Assembly: GCA_963978545.1 (NCBI GenBank)
Contig: OZ021732.1
Span: forward strand, 32,518,123 to 32,582,122
Direction: 5' to 3'
DNA length: 64,000 bases
Origin: Linyphia triangularis
Taxonomy: Eukaryota > Arthropoda > Arachnida > Araneae > Linyphiidae
Shown: one piece after another, positions 63,599-64,000 of the stretch
Layout of the letters: every line of letters starts with the position of its first letter
Numbering within the stretch: position 1 is the first letter of the stretch
Program-made: the position numbers and the translations under genes
The notes under the pieces: model-generated
Told to the model about the DNA's origin: nothing
What the model saw: the letters and a program-made list of their open reading frames with translations, nothing else
Databases searched by the model: none

Positions 63599-64000
63599 TT
63601 AAAGTGAGCGTTTTTTACATTTTCTCTAAAAAATCGACAGCTAATAGTCAAAATGGAAAGAAAAAAATTATGGGGGGGGGGGGGGTTTAGACCATGGTAA
63701 ATCTAATGAAAGCAAAAAAAAAAATATGTTTCTATTCAAATTTTTTTTTAATTGCTTTATTAATTAATAATTAATTATTAAAAAAGAAATTGATTCAAAA
63801 GCTGATTGCTATTTATGTTTGGCCATTTACAAACTACCTTTTGAAAAAAAATTACTGAAATATATTAATTATTTAAGTATTTATGGCCAAAAAACCAACT
63901 TTTTTATTTAACATTAGTTTGTCATTTTCTTTTTATCATTTAAATTACAAACCATTCATTAGAAAATTACGAATTTTTGTATTTCGCATTCTTTTTTAAT

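Overview
The window looks like AT-rich animal nuclear DNA, most likely from an arthropod and plausibly an arachnid. The reasons are very low GC, long simple-sequence arrays, no operon-like gene packing, tRNA-derived SINEs, hAT, piggyBac-type and pogo-type DNA transposons, a tRNA-Leu-primed Ty3/gypsy LTR element, and fragments of a multi-copy uncharacterised ORF family that I associate with arthropod genomes. No rRNA gene, stand-alone tRNA gene, CRISPR array or complete conventional host gene was found. Most open frames in the window are chance frames in AT-rich DNA or shadows of transposons.

Layout. 0-5 kb: a decayed ZBED5/SCAND3-like hAT-derived gene (minus), a 265-bp TTAA-flanked MITE, a decayed copy of the uncharacterised arthropod family (minus) and a compound tetranucleotide microsatellite. 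5-12 kb: two hAT insertions with readable 8-bp target duplications. One (5595-7443) appears non-coding; the other (9880-11801) carries a wrecked KIAA1586-like zinc-finger transposase. 13.4-16.9 kb: a young Ty3/gypsy element with LTRs that are identical except for one 24-bp deletion. It lacks reverse transcriptase, RNase H and the integrase core, and its gag is broken. 17.7-19 kb: a 0.66-kb tandem duplication built around TAA arrays. 24.4-24.8 kb: a SINE with a 13-bp target duplication next to a pogo/Tigger-type MITE. 26.5 kb: a 374-bp AT array. 28.6-29.7 kb: a TA-flanked, TIR-bounded decayed element. 31.6 kb: the second copy of the TTAA MITE, inverted. 58.1-59.1 kb: another decayed copy of the uncharacterised family. 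62.4-63.6 kb: a possible TIR-bounded element holding a 145-bp-arm hairpin.

Between the transposons are small GC-richer pockets with open frames bounded by splice-like signals. On the plus strand these are near 31.0, 38.6, 40.3, 48.8 and 57.1 kb. The 31.0/38.6 pair and the 48.8/57.1 pair have compatible codon phases, and the last block ends in a stop overlapping AATAAA. This could be one or two host genes with long introns, but the products are not recognised and the model is inference. Minus-strand pockets lie at 33.6-36.1 kb and 53.2-53.5 kb.

No pathway or operon links these features. The window is best read as a transposon-dominated intergenic or intronic landscape, with possible exons of long-intron host genes.
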